A DNA stretch of 39,109 nt from CAXBES01 sp963974915 (GCA_963974915.1 CAXBES010000019.1:1-39109); one strand, 5' to 3'. Counted from the stretch's first letter, positions 24,757-33,650 are shown. The notes: generated by a model from the sequence alone, not told the origin. Made by a program: numbers and translations.

Positions 24757-25134
24757 ATGAAAAATGAGAGTCAGATAGTGGAAGACGAAATGCGCAAGTT
24801 GATCACAAAAAGTTGCGATTTTGATACCTACGGCGGTACTTTTTACCCGTTCCATAAAACGATCTTAAAATATTACTTTTCGGCTATTGATGTTACGATA
24901 GATTATTCCGAAAAACTCATTACGTTATTTAATTCGAAGCCTTTAACCGAAGAGTCTTATAATCTCTACGATATTAACGAAGCGGTTGCAGCCAAGGTAA
25001 ATTACACCAATTTAGAAGAAACTCTAAAAGGCTGTTTAGAGCAGGGTGCTAATCACAATCGCTTTTATAAGAGTTTGTTATTTCACTACAACAATGTAAG
25101 TAGAGAACCCGATACAGAGGTGATGAGTGCTTAA
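24757..25134 (+). CDS. Unknown 125-residue protein
   Basis: Begins MKNESQIVEDEMRKLITKS and contains YGGTFYPFHKTILKYYFSAID. It is soluble, mildly acidic, and without a signal peptide or motif I can recognise. Codon use resembles the neighbouring core genes more than the A-rich RM genes. It has its own downstream terminator and stands between the rhodanese pair and the RM island. Confidence 0.6.
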   Translation: MKNESQIVEDEMRKLITKSCDFDTYGGTFYPFHKTILKYYFSAIDVTIDYSEKLITLFNSKPLTEESYNLYDINEAVAAKVNYTNLEETLKGCLEQGANHNRFYKSLLFHYNNVSREPDTEVMSA

Positions 25135-25156
25135 CAAAAAAAACTACTATTAATTG

Positions 25157-25184
25157 AAAAACGACCCAAAAGGTCGTTTTTTTT
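25157..25184 (+). terminator. Rho-independent terminator
   Basis: AAAAACGACC pairs with GGTCGTTTTT around CAAAA and is followed by a T-run. It ends the 24757-25134 gene. Confidence 0.9.
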
Positions 25185-25261
25185 ATGCTTTATTGTCGCG
25201 GTTGGTACGGGAAAGCCTTACAATTTACTTTCTTAATGGGTTGTATTACAACCTTATAAAA

Positions 25262-25345
25262 TTAATATCTGTTCTTAAGATCGATAATGATCCCCATTAC
25301 GACACATAAAATTACTGTTGCTACTGCTAATGATCCTACGCCCAT
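25262..25345 (-). CDS. Possible small membrane protein
   Basis: The 27-residue reading frame MGVGSLAVATVILCVVMGII, then IDLKNRY, is a single membrane-spanning helix with a basic end. Support: an A-rich leader before ATG 25345 and an exact TAnnTTTG element 30 bases upstream. Function unknown; small single-helix proteins often act as membrane-bound regulators or complex subunits. Confidence 0.5.
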   Translation of the reverse strand: MGVGSLAVATVILCVVMGIIIDLKNRY

Positions 25346-25374
25346 GGTTTGGTTTTTTTAAGTTATTAGTGCTA

Positions 25375-25382
25375 CAAATATA
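25375..25382 (-). promoter_or_regulatory. Predicted -7 element of the small membrane gene
   Basis: The minus strand reads TATATTTG, an exact TAnnTTTG, 30 bases before the putative ATG. No clear -33 TTG. Confidence 0.4.
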
Positions 25383-25648
25383 GTAAAAACACTTTTAGTT
25401 ATATGAGGATGTTATGTTTTTGAATTTCGGGAAAAGGGGTATATTTGGTAGTCCCTACTTCGCAATTGCATACTAAGTTTGGATGTTGATTATAGTGATG
25501 GCTTAATGTGGAGAATGCACCTATCCCTCGAAGCATATTATTGCCACTCTAATATAGATTGCAAATAACAATTACGAAGGAAGGTGCTACGGATTTCCTT
25601 AATGGTGATCTTTGGGATTCTTTTATATTTATACAAAAAACTTAATGA

Positions 25649-27298
25649 ATGTCTGAAGACCATAAAAAACAATTAGAACAACAACTCTGGAATATTGCTA
25701 ATACCCTACGTGGTAAAATGAATGCCGATGAGTTTCGTGATTATATATTAGGCTTTATTTTCTACAAATACCTCTCTGAAAGAATGGAGATTTACGCCAA
25801 CCGAATCTTAAAAGAAGGTGGCGATACATTTTTATTTTCAGAAATAGACGAAAACACAGAAACAGGACAAGAGTATATAGAAGCCATAAGAGAAGAATCT
25901 TTAGAGAAGTTAGGGTACTTCTTAAAACCATCAGAATTATTTACATCAATAGCCAAAAGAGGAAACTTTAATGATGAAGGAGAACCTTTGGTAAAAGAAA
26001 GTGAAAGCACCTATAATACCAAAGACAATTTCATATTAGAAGATTTACAAAAAATCCTAAACAATATCCAAAATAGTACAATGGGTACGGATAGTGAGGA
26101 AGATTTTGAAGATCTCTTTGAGGATATGGATTTAAACTCTACCAAATTAGGTAAAACACCTGAAGCTCGTAATGAGATTATAGCTAAAGTACTCGCACAC
26201 TTAGATAAAATAGATTTTAAGTTAGAAAATACAGAGTTAGACGTACTGGGTGATGCTTACGAATACTTAATAGGAAAATTTGCAAGTGGAGCAGGTAAAA
26301 AAGCAGGTGAGTTTTACACGCCTCAAGAGGTGAGTATGGTGTTAGCTAAGTTGGTCACTACCGGTAAAAAGAAACTAAAATCTGTGTATGACCCAACCTG
26401 TGGTAGTGGTTCTTTGTTATTGCGTGTGGCTAAAGAAGTAGACGAAGTAAACAACTTTTACGGACAAGAATTAAACCGTACTACCTACAACTTAGCACGT
26501 ATGAATATGATACTACACGGTGTCCATTACCGTGAGTTTGATATTAAACAAGAAGATACTTTAGAACACCCACAACACTTAGAACATCGTTTTGAAGCTA
26601 TTGTAGCAAATCCACCATTTTCTGCAAAGTGGAGTGCCAACCAACTCTTTATGAGTGATGATAGATTTAGTCAATACGGAAAATTAGCTCCAGGTAGTAA
26701 AGCAGATTTTGCTTTTGTACAGCATATGGTGCATCATTTAGCAGAAAACGGACAAATGGCAGTGGTTTTACCACACGGTGCATTGTTTAGAGGAAGTGCT
26801 GAAGCTCATATTCGTAGATATTTAATTGAAGAAAAGAACTTTTTAGATGCTGTGATAGGTTTACCTGCCAATATATTTTATGGTACGTCTATACCAACTT
26901 GTATTTTAGTATTTAAAAAGTGTAGAGAAAACCCTAACAATATTTTATTTATAGATGCCAGCGCACATTTTGACAAAGTAAAAACTCAAAATATATTGCG
27001 GAACGAGGATATTAATAAAATCGTTGGTACTTATAAATCATACACTAGTCATTCCGAACGCAGTGAGGAATCTCAAGCAACTATTGAAAAGTACTCATAC
27101 GTGGCAAGTTTAGAGGAAGTAGCCGAAAACGATTACAATCTAAATATACCACGTTATGTAGATACTTTTGAAGATGAAGAACCCATTGATATTGATAGTG
27201 TTGCTACTGAAATTGAAAGTTTAAATACTGACATAAAAGAAAACGAAAACCTAATTGTTTCTTTCTGTAAAGAACTAAATATTAAAACACCGTTTTAA
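25649..27298 (+). CDS. hsdM: Type I restriction-modification system N6-adenine methyltransferase subunit
   Basis: The 549-residue HsdM combines an N-terminal helical domain (about 8-140) with the N6-adenine methylase fold: FYTPQEVSMVLAKL (222-235), SAM-binding DPTCGSGSLLLRVAKE (248-263), and catalytic NPPF (321-324). Together with two HsdM and one HsdS it forms the methylase, and with two HsdR the restriction enzyme. Oddity: at 468-475 it reads HSERSEES, encoded by a REP-like palindrome (27047-27076) inserted in frame between GTYKS and the conserved IEKYSYVASLEE. The rest of the protein is intact, so it is probably functional. First gene of the four-gene RM operon. Confidence 0.96.
   Translation: MSEDHKKQLEQQLWNIANTLRGKMNADEFRDYILGFIFYKYLSERMEIYANRILKEGGDTFLFSEIDENTETGQEYIEAIREESLEKLGYFLKPSELFTSIAKRGNFNDEGEPLVKESESTYNTKDNFILEDLQKILNNIQNSTMGTDSEEDFEDLFEDMDLNSTKLGKTPEARNEIIAKVLAHLDKIDFKLENTELDVLGDAYEYLIGKFASGAGKKAGEFYTPQEVSMVLAKLVTTGKKKLKSVYDPTCGSGSLLLRVAKEVDEVNNFYGQELNRTTYNLARMNMILHGVHYREFDIKQEDTLEHPQHLEHRFEAIVANPPFSAKWSANQLFMSDDRFSQYGKLAPGSKADFAFVQHMVHHLAENGQMAVVLPHGALFRGSAEAHIRRYLIEEKNFLDAVIGLPANIFYGTSIPTCILVFKKCRENPNNILFIDASAHFDKVKTQNILRNEDINKIVGTYKSYTSHSERSEESQATIEKYSYVASLEEVAENDYNLNIPRYVDTFEDEEPIDIDSVATEIESLNTDIKENENLIVSFCKELNIKTPF
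27047..27076. repeat. REP-like palindrome inside hsdM
   Basis: AGTCATTCCGAACGCAGTGA, then GGAATCTCAA, with ATTCC and GGAAT as stem. The outer sequence matches the flanks of the REP-like palindromes at 23.4 and 33.5 kb (AGTCATTYCGA to GRAATCTC). The frame is kept open and adds the peptide HSERSEES to HsdM. Confidence 0.8.
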
Positions 27299-27299
27299 G

Positions 27300-28520
27300 A
27301 TGCAGAAAGAAAAACAGTTAATACCTCAATTAAGGTTTTCTGAGTTTGAAGGAGTTTGGGAGGAGAATAAATTAGGAAATATTGCAAGTTTTTTTAAAGG
27401 AAAAGGTATTTCTAAAAGTGACATTCTTGAAGATGGTAAAAATGAATGTATACGATATGGTGAGCTTTATACGACGTACAATGAAGTAATAACTTCTATT
27501 ACATCTAAAACCAATATTTCTTTAGATATTTCAATATTAAGTGAAGAAAATGATGTTATTATTCCTTCTTCAGGTGAAACTCAGTTAGATATTGCTACAG
27601 CTTCTTGTGTGTTAAAGAGTGGTGTGATTTTAGGAGGAGATTTAAATATCATTAAATCTCAATTAAATGGTGTTTTTTTATCATATTTATTGAATAACAG
27701 TAAAAAGAAAGATATTGCTAAGTTAGCTCAAGGTAATTCTGTAGTTCATTTATATAATAAGCAATTAGGAACATTAAAAATAAATATTCCTTCATTAAAA
27801 GAACAACAAAAAATAGCCAATTTTCTAACTTCTATTGACAACCAAATACAAGCCTTAAAAAAAAAGAAAAGCCTTTTAGAGCAATATAAAAAAGGAATAC
27901 TACAAAAAATATTTAAACAAGAACTTAGGTTTAAAGATGAAGATGGAAATGCGTTTCCTGAGTGGAAAGAAAAGAAATTGGGTGATATTCTTGTTGAAGT
28001 TAATGAGAAAACAACTGTTTCAAATCAATATACTATTTTATCGTCAACAGCCAAAGGTCTTTTCAACCAAAGTGATTACTTCACCAGAGATATTGCAAGT
28101 AAAGATAATACAGGTTATAAAATATTAAGAAAAGAACAATTAGTATTTAGTCCTCAAAATTTATGGTTGGGTAATATTAATGTTAATTGCGATTTTGAAG
28201 TCGGTATAGTGTCACCTTCATATAAAGTTTTTGAATTTAATGTAAAGCTAACTTCATTTAACTTTTGTAAATATTTATTATTTACAAATAGGATGTTTTA
28301 TGAATATGCGCAAGCTTCAGAACAAGGAGCAAGTGTTGTAAGAAGAAATTTAGATATGTCTTCTTTTAAAGCAATTCCAATAAAATTACCAAGTATAAAA
28401 GAACAATCCAAAATTGCAAATTTCCTATCAACAATCGATGAAAATATAGAATTAGTTAATACAAAAATAGAACACACAAAAGCCTATAAAAAAGGCTTGT
28501 TGCAACAGATGTTTGTTTAG
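27300..28520 (+). CDS. hsdS: Type I restriction-modification system specificity subunit
   Basis: The 406-residue HsdS has two target-recognition domains, each followed by a conserved spacer helix: LKEQQKIANFLTSIDNQIQ (about 167-185) and IKEQSKIANFLSTIDENIEL (about 365-384), followed by AYKKGLLQQMF. Each domain recognises half of a bipartite DNA site, and the helices set the gap. It begins two bases after the hsdM stop. The two spacer segments are partly similar in DNA and could allow domain exchange with other hsdS genes. The site recognised is not predictable by eye. Confidence 0.95.
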   Translation: MQKEKQLIPQLRFSEFEGVWEENKLGNIASFFKGKGISKSDILEDGKNECIRYGELYTTYNEVITSITSKTNISLDISILSEENDVIIPSSGETQLDIATASCVLKSGVILGGDLNIIKSQLNGVFLSYLLNNSKKKDIAKLAQGNSVVHLYNKQLGTLKINIPSLKEQQKIANFLTSIDNQIQALKKKKSLLEQYKKGILQKIFKQELRFKDEDGNAFPEWKEKKLGDILVEVNEKTTVSNQYTILSSTAKGLFNQSDYFTRDIASKDNTGYKILRKEQLVFSPQNLWLGNINVNCDFEVGIVSPSYKVFEFNVKLTSFNFCKYLLFTNRMFYEYAQASEQGASVVRRNLDMSSFKAIPIKLPSIKEQSKIANFLSTIDENIELVNTKIEHTKAYKKGLLQQMFV

Positions 28521-28521
28521 T

Positions 28522-29724
28522 ATGGACATACCTCTTACTACATATAGAAAACTATTAGGCGACACCACTAGGGTGATACGGCACCAAAGGGAGCTCGCCA
28601 TTTTAAAGGGTGAAACCTTTAATATTTTTTCCATCCTAAAAATGGAGTACCGTGAAAATGAAACGCACTCGGCTTTCTTAGGAGAGTTACTCAACCCCAA
28701 AGGCTCACATCGTTTAGGCTCTATTTTTTTAAAATGTTTTTTACTGCAATTAGATATCCTAGAGCACATTGAGTTAGCTACAGCAAAAGTTGAGCTTGAA
28801 AAACATATAGCAAAGCGAAATGACCAAAATGTTATTGGCGGCAGGGTTGATATCTTTATTAAAGATGATTTAGGAAGAACGATATGTATTGAGAACAAAA
28901 TACATGCGGCAGATCAAAATGCTCAAATTGCACGCTATTGTAATTATAATTCGGCTAACAATAAAGTTTTTTATCTAACTCTAGAAGGTGAGGAGCCAAG
29001 CAAAAAAAGTTGTGGGAAAAAAATCTTAGATCAAGATTTTTTTACAATTAGCTATAAAGTTGAGATACTAGAGTGGTTAGAACAATGCCAAAAAGAGGCT
29101 ACACAGTTTCCTGTTTTGCGTGAAACCATAAATCAATATGCCATACTTATTAAAAAGTTGACCAATCAATTATCAGATCATACCATGCAACAAGAAGTTA
29201 AAGACATTATTATTGCTAATTATAAGGCCGCTAGAGTTATTGGAAGTAACATTGGTAAGATAGAATTGGAATACACCGAACTATTTGTTTCCGAAGTGGT
29301 AGATCTTTTAAAAAAGGAATTACCCGAAAGTTTTACCGTGAAGAAGAGTGATAATTTAAAAAATTCCTGGACAGGGATTTCTATATTTAACAGAAACTGG
29401 CCTACAGATGTAAAAGTTAAGCTTGAAGGGGCCCCAAAAATACCATGGAATGCTTCAATTTATGGAATCCATTGTCACAAGAGTAAATTTAACCGAGTTA
29501 AGATTAACGAACAATTAGCCAATGTATCATTGGTAAAAACTGGTTTCAGTGAAACCGAACATTGGCCTTGCTATAAAAGAGCTCTTAACTTAAGTACTCC
29601 AGAATTGCGTTCTCGCCTTTTTAAAACTTCAGAACGATCAATTTTGGTTAAAGAAGTTTCAGAAAAATTAATAGAAATTGCCATGTTCTGCGAAAAACCT
29701 TTGTCTAAACTCGAATTACAATAG
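28522..29724 (+). CDS. PD-(D/E)XK nuclease-family protein within the RM operon
   Basis: From ATG 28522 the protein has 400 residues; a TTG nine bases upstream lies within the hsdS coding end and was not preferred. It carries the markers of the PD-(D/E)XK nuclease superfamily (PDDEXK_4-like): ENETHSAFLGELLNP (about 46-60), then GGRVDIFI with Asp110, CIENK with Glu124 and Lys126, and AQIARY with a downstream Gln. The rest (from about 150) is unassigned and helical-looking. It starts one base after the hsdS stop and ends three bases before hsdR, so it is part of the operon. It is not a normal RM subunit; an accessory nuclease or regulator of the RM complex is the most likely role. Confidence 0.8.
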   Translation: MDIPLTTYRKLLGDTTRVIRHQRELAILKGETFNIFSILKMEYRENETHSAFLGELLNPKGSHRLGSIFLKCFLLQLDILEHIELATAKVELEKHIAKRNDQNVIGGRVDIFIKDDLGRTICIENKIHAADQNAQIARYCNYNSANNKVFYLTLEGEEPSKKSCGKKILDQDFFTISYKVEILEWLEQCQKEATQFPVLRETINQYAILIKKLTNQLSDHTMQQEVKDIIIANYKAARVIGSNIGKIELEYTELFVSEVVDLLKKELPESFTVKKSDNLKNSWTGISIFNRNWPTDVKVKLEGAPKIPWNASIYGIHCHKSKFNRVKINEQLANVSLVKTGFSETEHWPCYKRALNLSTPELRSRLFKTSERSILVKEVSEKLIEIAMFCEKPLSKLELQ

Positions 29725-29727
29725 AGT

Positions 29728-32580
29728 ATGAGTACACAACCAGAACAAGTATTAGAAAATCAGTTAATAGAACAGCTATCAAATAGTGGTTATACTATAG
29801 TTAGTATTCCAGATGAAGCTTCTTTGCTAGCAAATTTAAAAGCACAGTTAGAAAAGCATAACAACATTACGTTTACAGCTAAAGAATTTGAGCGTGTTTT
29901 AAATATACTGAGCAAAGGTTCTGTATTCGAGAAAGCAAAAACACTACGTGAAAAGCAACATATTGTTAGAGATAATGGCGATAACTTGTATTTCGAGTTT
30001 TTAAATACCGAGCATTGGTGTCAAAACCAATACCAGGTTACCAATCAAGTAACAATTGAGGGAAGTTATAAAAATCGTTATGACGTTACTTTATTAGTTA
30101 ATGGTTTGCCATTAGTACAAATAGAATTAAAGCGTAGAGGCTTAGAAATGAAAGAAGCCTTTAATCAGATAAATCGCTATCAAAGACACTCGTTTGGTGC
30201 TAAATCTGCTTTATTTCAATACGTGCAAATATTTGTAATTAGTAACGGTGTAAATACCAAATACTATGCAAATAATAGACATCAATCATTCAAACAAACT
30301 TTTTATTGGACCAATAAAGAAAACAAGCGTTTAACTAATATTCTAAATGGTTTTACCTCAGAGTTTTTAGAGCCTTGTCATATCTCTAAAATGATATGTA
30401 AATACATTGTGTTAAACGAAACGCATAAAATATTAATGGTGCTTAGACCGTATCAATTCTATGCAGTAGAAAGCATTATAGATAAGGTTAAAAATAGCAC
30501 TCATAATGGGTATATTTGGCATACTACAGGTTCAGGTAAAACTCTAACTTCTTTTAAAGCGAGTCAAATAATTATGAAAATGCCACAAGTTAAAAAGGTG
30601 GTATTTGTAGTAGATAGAAAGGATTTAGATTACCAAACTACCAAAGAATTCAATAGCTTTTCAAAAGGCAGTATAGATGGTACGGACAATACAAAAGCAT
30701 TAGTAAAACAGTTTAATGATGATACGAAGATTATCGTAACTACCATTCAGAAGCTAAATACAGCCATTAGTAAAAAGAACTATTTAGCTAAGATGGAGCA
30801 ACTCAAAGACGAACGTATTGTTTTCATTTTTGACGAATGTCATCGTAGTCAGTTTGGAGATACACACAATCGTATTAAGGCGTATTTTAATAATTATCAA
30901 ATGTTCGGGTTTACAGGTACACCAATATTTGCAGATAACGCTGTTAAGAACGAATTAGGTAAGAGAACTACCAAACAATTATTCGGCGAATGCTTGCATA
31001 AATACGTGATTACAGATGCTATTAAGGATGAAAACGTATTAAAGTTTGCAGTAGAATATGTAGGTAGATACAAAAAAAAGGAATCTGCCACAGAAATAGA
31101 TATTGAGGTTGAAGATATTGACCGTAAAGAGTTGATGGAATCGCCTAAGCGTTTAGAAAAAGTTGCTGATTATATTATTGCAAATCATAATCGTAAAACC
31201 CATTCAAAAGAATTTACAGGAATGTTTTGTGTGAGTAGCACAGATATGTTGGTGAATTATTACGACATCTTTTACCAGAAGAAACAAGCTGGAGAACATA
31301 ACTTAAAAATAGCGACCATTTTCAGTTATGTGGCGAATGAAGAAGATGCAGACGCAAACGGATATATTCCAGAAGAAGTTTCAGTTGTAGAAGAGGCGCC
31401 TGCTTTATATGGTTTAAATCTTCACAAAAGAGATAAGTTGGAAAGTTATATAGGTCATTATAATGAGATGTTTGGTTCTAATTTCTCGACAAAAGACAGT
31501 CAGTCGTTTTACAATTATTACAACGATATATCTAAGAAAGTAAAAGAACGTAAAATTGATATTCTCTTAGTTGTAAATATGTTTTTGACAGGTTTTGATA
31601 GTCCATCATTAAATACCTTATATGTAGATAAAAATTTAAAATATCACGGATTAATACAAGCGTATTCTCGCACCAATAGAATTATAAACGAACAAAAATC
31701 GCAAGGTAACATTGTAGTATTCCGTAACCTGAAAAAAGTAACGGACCAAGCGATTACACTCTTTAGTAATAAAGAAGCGATAGATGTTATTATAATGAAG
31801 CCTTATGAGGAATACACTCAAAAATTTAATGAGGCATTTATTAATTTATTAAAAATTACACCGACTGTCAATAGCGTAAATGACTTAATAAGTGAAGAAG
31901 ATGAATTAGAATTTATCAAAGCATTTAGAGAGTTAATGCGTTTAAAAAACACAATGACAACTTTTGCTAATTTCGATTGGGAAGATTTAGCAATGCAAGA
32001 GCAGTTGTTTAATGATTACAGAAGTAAATATCTTGATTTATGGCAAAAAACAAAACACGATACAGCTAAAGAAAAAGTATCTATACTTGATGATGTAGAT
32101 TTTGAATTAGAATTAATTCATAGAGATGAAATCAATGTCACATACATTCTAAAATTATTAGCAAATTTAAAAGATGCTAAAAAATCAGAGCAAGAAGCTA
32201 AAAAGAAAGAAATTGTAGATGCCTTAACAGGTGAAGCCAATTTAAGAAGTAAAAGAGAATTAATAGAAAAGTTCATAGAAGATAATTTACCTGAGATAGA
32301 AGATTCAGAAACCATACCACAAGAGTTTGAAAAGTTCTGGTCAGAAGAACAGCAAAAAGCATTTGAAGTTTTTATAAAAGAAGAAAATCTATCATCGGAA
32401 AAAACACAAAAACTAATTGAAGACTATCTCTATGCAGAAAGAGAACCGTTACGAGATGAATTGTTAAATTTAATAGAAGGTGATAAGCCATCAGTATTAA
32501 AACGCAAAACCATAGGTGATAGAATCTTAAATAAAGTAGTCAACTTTGTAGAAACGTTTATAAACGGAATGGATAGTTAA
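29728..32580 (+). CDS. hsdR: Type I restriction enzyme endonuclease/translocase subunit
   Basis: The 950-residue HsdR has an N-terminal nuclease domain with Asp119, Glu133 and Lys135 in RYDVTLLVNG and VQIELKRRG; a SF2 motor with Walker A HTTGSGKT (265-272), DECH box (369-372) and TGTP (396-399); and a long C-terminal part (about 700-950) rich in Lys, Glu and Leu that docks to HsdM. It translocates DNA from unmodified sites and cuts where motors collide. It begins three bases after the nuclease gene stop. Length is usual for the family and I see no frameshift. Confidence 0.96.
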   Translation: MSTQPEQVLENQLIEQLSNSGYTIVSIPDEASLLANLKAQLEKHNNITFTAKEFERVLNILSKGSVFEKAKTLREKQHIVRDNGDNLYFEFLNTEHWCQNQYQVTNQVTIEGSYKNRYDVTLLVNGLPLVQIELKRRGLEMKEAFNQINRYQRHSFGAKSALFQYVQIFVISNGVNTKYYANNRHQSFKQTFYWTNKENKRLTNILNGFTSEFLEPCHISKMICKYIVLNETHKILMVLRPYQFYAVESIIDKVKNSTHNGYIWHTTGSGKTLTSFKASQIIMKMPQVKKVVFVVDRKDLDYQTTKEFNSFSKGSIDGTDNTKALVKQFNDDTKIIVTTIQKLNTAISKKNYLAKMEQLKDERIVFIFDECHRSQFGDTHNRIKAYFNNYQMFGFTGTPIFADNAVKNELGKRTTKQLFGECLHKYVITDAIKDENVLKFAVEYVGRYKKKESATEIDIEVEDIDRKELMESPKRLEKVADYIIANHNRKTHSKEFTGMFCVSSTDMLVNYYDIFYQKKQAGEHNLKIATIFSYVANEEDADANGYIPEEVSVVEEAPALYGLNLHKRDKLESYIGHYNEMFGSNFSTKDSQSFYNYYNDISKKVKERKIDILLVVNMFLTGFDSPSLNTLYVDKNLKYHGLIQAYSRTNRIINEQKSQGNIVVFRNLKKVTDQAITLFSNKEAIDVIIMKPYEEYTQKFNEAFINLLKITPTVNSVNDLISEEDELEFIKAFRELMRLKNTMTTFANFDWEDLAMQEQLFNDYRSKYLDLWQKTKHDTAKEKVSILDDVDFELELIHRDEINVTYILKLLANLKDAKKSEQEAKKKEIVDALTGEANLRSKRELIEKFIEDNLPEIEDSETIPQEFEKFWSEEQQKAFEVFIKEENLSSEKTQKLIEDYLYAEREPLRDELLNLIEGDKPSVLKRKTIGDRILNKVVNFVETFINGMDS

Positions 32581-32590
32581 TCTTCTAATT

Positions 32591-32869
32591 ATGCCCAATT
32601 CAAAAAAATCCTGGTTTACCGCTTTTCGCGACATTATTGAGGTTATTTTGCAAAATCTCAACAAACGCCCGCGAACCTGGCATCAGCATGTGGTGCCTTA
32701 TGAGGAGGATTGGGCGGTACGGCGAGAAGGGAATAAGCGAATTACTTCCAAACACAGAAAACAATCTACCGCCATAAAGAAGGCCAAGGCCATTGCCAGA
32801 AAACATAAAGCCGATGTGATCATTCATAGGGCTAATGGGACTATTAGAGAGAGGATTAATTATGATTAA
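32591..32869 (+). CDS. DUF2188-domain protein
   Basis: The 92-residue basic protein contains HQHVVPYEEDWAVRREGNKR, KQSTAIKKAKAIARKHKADV and VIIHRANGTIRER, the two halves of a DUF2188 domain. It starts ten bases after hsdR on the same strand and may be read with the operon, but base composition is closer to the host than the A-rich RM genes, so it may simply be next in line. Function unknown. Confidence 0.85.
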   Translation: MPNSKKSWFTAFRDIIEVILQNLNKRPRTWHQHVVPYEEDWAVRREGNKRITSKHRKQSTAIKKAKAIARKHKADVIIHRANGTIRERINYD

Positions 32870-32878
32870 TTTTTTGTT

Positions 32879-32922
32879 TGTTCATTTTCTTTGCTCATCC
32901 AAAGAAAACGAACCAAAAGAAA
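32879..32922. repeat. Inverted repeat arm 1
   Basis: Reverse complement of 38159-38203 with about three mismatches in 44 bases (TTTCTTTTGGTTCGTTTTC and onward on the opposite strand). Confidence 0.85.
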
Positions 32923-33121
32923 GGACGCCTTTTACGAGGAATTTTTTAGCTGGCTAAAAATCGGTTCACAAACTCCGCGTCACAGCCTTCAGCTGCTCCT
33001 GAATCTCGGAGCTTTGTATCACCTATTCTGGCGTAAAAGGGATGAAATTAAAGACTTATATTCAATATAATCAGTGTGCAACGAGAGGAATGCACAGTAA
33101 AAAATGAACATTAATTAATTA

Positions 33122-33520
33122 TTCTTTTCTTTTTTGCATCGCCCAAAAAAGTCTGTCTTCCTCTCTCCGCTAAAGCGTATCGTTGGAAACACTAAAACTC
33201 TAGCCTTACGATTCTTTTTCACCCGTTACGTTTTTAATGCTAAACAAAAAAAACTCACCACCTAAAGTGGCTCAAACAGATTTTTGTTTTTTACGCATTT
33301 TCAAACTACGGGTCCCGAAGTCGAATCGTATGGCGAAATTCTAATTATAGAATGAAAGCCTAAAATTTTATACGCTTCTTTCGCTGCCAATGTTACAAGG
33401 ATTTTTCTGGAGGCCGAAAACTTAATTTAGGGTCGAATTACTATTGAGAATATATGTTTTAGATCGACCAGTCATTTCGAGCCTGCCTGCCGGCAGGCAG
33501 GCGCACGCGAAGGCTTGGAC
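33122..33520. repeat. Long interspersed repeat, copy B
   Basis: Same orientation and order as copy A, ending in a REP-like palindrome at 33482-33501. It differs by a roughly 45-base insert after CGCCCAAAAAAG (33151-33195, containing a GCTAAAGC hairpin). Its hairpin reads CCACCTAAAGTGG at 33258-33270. Confidence 0.85.
33482..33501. repeat. REP-like palindrome, copy 3
   Basis: CCTGCCTGCCGGCAGGCAGG is a perfect 20-base palindrome, preceded by GTCATTTCGAG. Confidence 0.8.
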
Positions 33521-33580
33521 AAGCAAAGAAAATGAACATAGACAGCGTTGTAAAAGTAATCTATTGCAATTAATTAGTAT

Positions 33581-33632
33581 AAAAAAGAAACCACTCCAAT
33601 AAAAATACTAAGTCTTTTATTGCAATGGTTTC
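33581..33632 (-). terminator. Terminator of the tiny-gene pair
   Basis: GAAACCA with TGGTTTC and CAATAAAA with TTTTATTG form a long interrupted stem; on the minus strand it is followed by a T-rich run. It lies 19 bases beyond the stop at 33651. Confidence 0.7.
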
Positions 33633-33650
33633 CATCTAAATAAACTCATT

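Larger units (their letters stand above)
25135..25648. other. Intergenic region before the RM island
   Basis: The stretch holds a terminator at its start and a probable 27-codon minus-strand gene with promoter (25262-25382). The remaining 260 bases before hsdM show no gene, tRNA or repeat that I can recognise. Confidence 0.6.
32870..33650. other. Gene-free region with repeats
   Basis: After the DUF2188 gene come one arm of an inverted repeat (32879-32922), a roughly 190-base segment bounded by CCTTTTACG (from about 32929) and CGTAAAAGG (about 33032), then copy B of the long repeat, a REP-like palindrome, and the terminator of the tiny genes. I found no gene in it. Confidence 0.7.

Noticed and set aside
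25649..32869. Prophage or conjugative element around the RM genes
   Set aside because: No integrase, structural, relaxase or tRNA attachment duplication was seen; tRNA-Glu at 4450 is far away and has no partial copy here.
32870..33110. A transposase remnant between the inverted arm and copy B
   Set aside because: Translations on both strands show no transposase-like motif (DDE, HUH or serine recombinase); only inverted pairs are present.
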